Source of the DNA: Lentzea guizhouensis
Lineage (GTDB): Bacteria; Actinomycetota; Actinomycetes; Mycobacteriales; Pseudonocardiaceae
Length of the DNA stretch: 64,000 nt
Assembly: GCF_001701025.1 (NCBI RefSeq)
Contig: NZ_CP016793.1
Coordinates: 806,001 to 870,000 of the forward strand
Direction of reading: 5' to 3'
The notes below the pieces were generated by a model. The model had not been told where the DNA came from, did not search any database, and saw only the letters and a program-made list of their open reading frames with translations. A program made the position numbers and the translations under genes. The first letter of the stretch is position 1; each line of letters starts with the position of its first letter. This document shows positions 62,809 through 64,000 of this stretch, piece by piece.

Positions 62809-64000
62809 CTAGTGCACGAGGACCGGCTGGGCGTCTTCGCGCGACACGGCCACCTGCCGCAGCACGAACACCGCGAGGCCCAGCGCCACCGCCACGAGTG
62901 CCGAGCTGATCCAGAACGCCAGGTGGAAGCCCGAGGTGAGCGCTTCCAGCCGCGGCACGCCCGAGGCCAGCAGCGACGAGGTGTACGACGTGGACGTGGT
63001 GGCGAGGACGGCCAGGCCCAGTGCGCCGCCGACCTGGGCGGTGGTGTTGACCAGGCCGGAGGCCAGGCCCGCCTCGTCGTGGGAGGCGCCGGACATCGCC
63101 AGCGTCATCAGCGCCGGGAACGACAGGCCCAGGCCGATGCCGAGCGGGGCGACGGCGGGGAGGATGTCGGTCAGGTACGAGCCGTCGACCGGCACCTGGG
63201 TGAAGAACACCATGCCCGCCAACATGAACAGCAGGCCGACGATCAGCATGTTGCGCTCGCCGAAGCGCGTGTTGAGACGGGCCGAGAGCGACACCGAGAA
63301 CACCGCGATGGCGCCCGCGACGGGCATGAAGGCCAGGCCGATCTGCAACGGCGTGTAGGACAGCACGAGTTGCATGTAGAGGGTGCCGAGGAAGAACAGG
63401 CCGAACATGCCGGCGACCATCGAGATCTGCACGAGGTTCGCGCCGGTCACGTTGCGCGACTTGAACACCCGCAGCGGCAGCAACGGCTTCGCGGCGGTCC
63501 GCTGCCGCACCACGAAGCCCACCAACAACGCCAGGGCCACGGCGCCGAGACCCAACGTGTGCACCGAGCCGAAGCCGTAGTGCTCGGCCTTGACGATCGT
63601 GTACACGCCGAGCATCACGGCGGCGACGATCAGCAACGCGCCGATGACGTCCGCACCCTCACGCAAGCCGAGGCCGACCGAGTCGGGCACCAGGCGCACG
63701 GCGGCGATGGCCGCCACGATGCCGATCGGGATGTTCACGAAGAAGATCCAGTGCCACGACATGGCGTCCGTGAGCACCCCACCGAGCAACAGGCCGAGGG
63801 ACGCGCCCGCCGCTGCGACGAAGCTGAACACGCCGATAGCGCGCCTCTGCTCATCGGGCTTCGGGAACATCGTGACGACCATGCCGAGGGTCACGGAGGT
63901 GGCGAGCGCACCGCCCGCGCCCTGGATGAACCGCGACACGATCAGCATCTCGGCGTTGATCGCCAGCCCGCACAGCAGCGAGGCGACGGTGAAGACGCCG
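62809..64000 (-). CDS. DHA2-type MFS exporter, C-terminal part (runs off right edge)
   Basis: The frame is open to the window edge, so the 5' part is missing. About 396 residues remain with roughly ten helices. Motif C-like SRFIQGAGGALATSVTLGMV and FVAAAGASLGLLLGGVLTDA with SWHWIFFVNIPIG mark the 14-helix DHA2 drug exporters (EmrB/QacA). The end is VLRQVAVSREDAQPVLVH. Such pumps export drugs or dyes by proton antiport. An adjacent regulator would lie outside the window. Confidence 0.9.
   Translation of the reverse strand, partial: GVFTVASLLCGLAINAEMLIVSRFIQGAGGALATSVTLGMVVTMFPKPDEQRRAIGVFSFVAAAGASLGLLLGGVLTDAMSWHWIFFVNIPIGIVAAIAAVRLVPDSVGLGLREGADVIGALLIVAAVMLGVYTIVKAEHYGFGSVHTLGLGAVALALLVGFVVRQRTAAKPLLPLRVFKSRNVTGANLVQISMVAGMFGLFFLGTLYMQLVLSYTPLQIGLAFMPVAGAIAVFSVSLSARLNTRFGERNMLIVGLLFMLAGMVFFTQVPVDGSYLTDILPAVAPLGIGLGLSFPALMTLAMSGASHDEAGLASGLVNTTAQVGGALGLAVLATTSTSYTSSLLASGVPRLEALTSGFHLAFWISSALVAVALGLAVFVLRQVAVSREDAQPVLVH

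Overview
The window looks like the chromosome of a filamentous, high-GC actinomycete, most likely of the order Pseudonocardiales. GC is very high, GTG and TTG starts are common, and the strand carries secreted glycosidases, two cytochrome P450s, DUF5753 and NB-ARC/TPR regulators, and a single-spacer rRNA operon without spacer tRNAs. The core genes run in the order familiar from Mycobacterium tuberculosis Rv2404c to Rv2445c: lepA, rpsT, holA, comEC, comEA, degV, octT-like, gpgP-like, rsfS, nadD, proA, proB, obg, rpmA, rplU, rne, ndk. Accessory genes and an rrn operon interrupt that backbone. The genus call is inference; no database search was possible.

Layout. 1-2.9 kb: 5' part of a secreted GH18 chitinase with a DasR-type site, an HD phosphohydrolase, a small basic protein, a methyltransferase with a palindromic operator, three tRNAs (Asp, Phe, Leu) and a 19-codon micro-ORF. 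3-7 kb: DUF72 protein, lepA, a MazF/PemK-like protein and a DUF5753 regulator. 7.2-12.7 kb: complete rrn operon on the minus strand (promoter, 16S, spacer, 23S, 5S, terminator). 12.7-19.6 kb: chondroitinase-B-type PL6 lyase, Nudix hydrolase, a translationally coupled SPFH / ribbon-helix-helix / AAA+ operon behind a perfect palindrome, and a GH3 glucosidase with a frameshift. 19.7-28 kb: rpsT, a membrane methyltransferase-like protein, an NB-ARC/TPR regulator, holA, a SAM riboswitch in front of threonine synthase, and comEC with an unusual C-terminal extension. 28-32.7 kb: comEA, then the degV/octT-like/gpgP-like/rsfS cluster, a cold-shock protein and nadD. 32.8-45.5 kb: accessory block with two P450s, proA, a RecQ helicase fused to a phosphoribosyltransferase-like domain, DinB, nitrilase, PrsW, DUF1772, an AraC regulator, a GC-rich minisatellite, two VOC proteins and a sugar/acid transporter. 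45.5-64 kb: proB-obg-rpmA-rplU, rne, the split radical-SAM pair TIGR03936/TIGR03960, two secreted S8 proteases, an ABC-2 exporter, GNAT, ndk and the C-terminal part of a DHA2-type MFS exporter.

How the genes work together. Proline synthesis is represented by proB and proA. NAD synthesis (nadD) and ribosome silencing (rsfS) lie beside genes that in mycobacteria make methylglucose lipopolysaccharide precursors (gpgP, octT). comEA and comEC supply the DNA-uptake channel. Chitinase, PL6 lyase, GH3 glucosidase and the S8 proteases give a saprophytic extracellular programme.

Caution on sequence quality. At least seven genes carry single-base frameshifts or short duplications, several in G runs, and one of them is the normally essential rne, which also contains a degenerate 167-bp duplication. 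Residual sequencing or assembly errors are the simplest reading, so the genes marked here as pseudogenes may be intact in the organism. The strongest leads for new biology are the SPFH/RHH/AAA+ operon, the SAM riboswitch on thrC, the ComEC extension with its small partner gene, and the RecQ-PRTase fusion.
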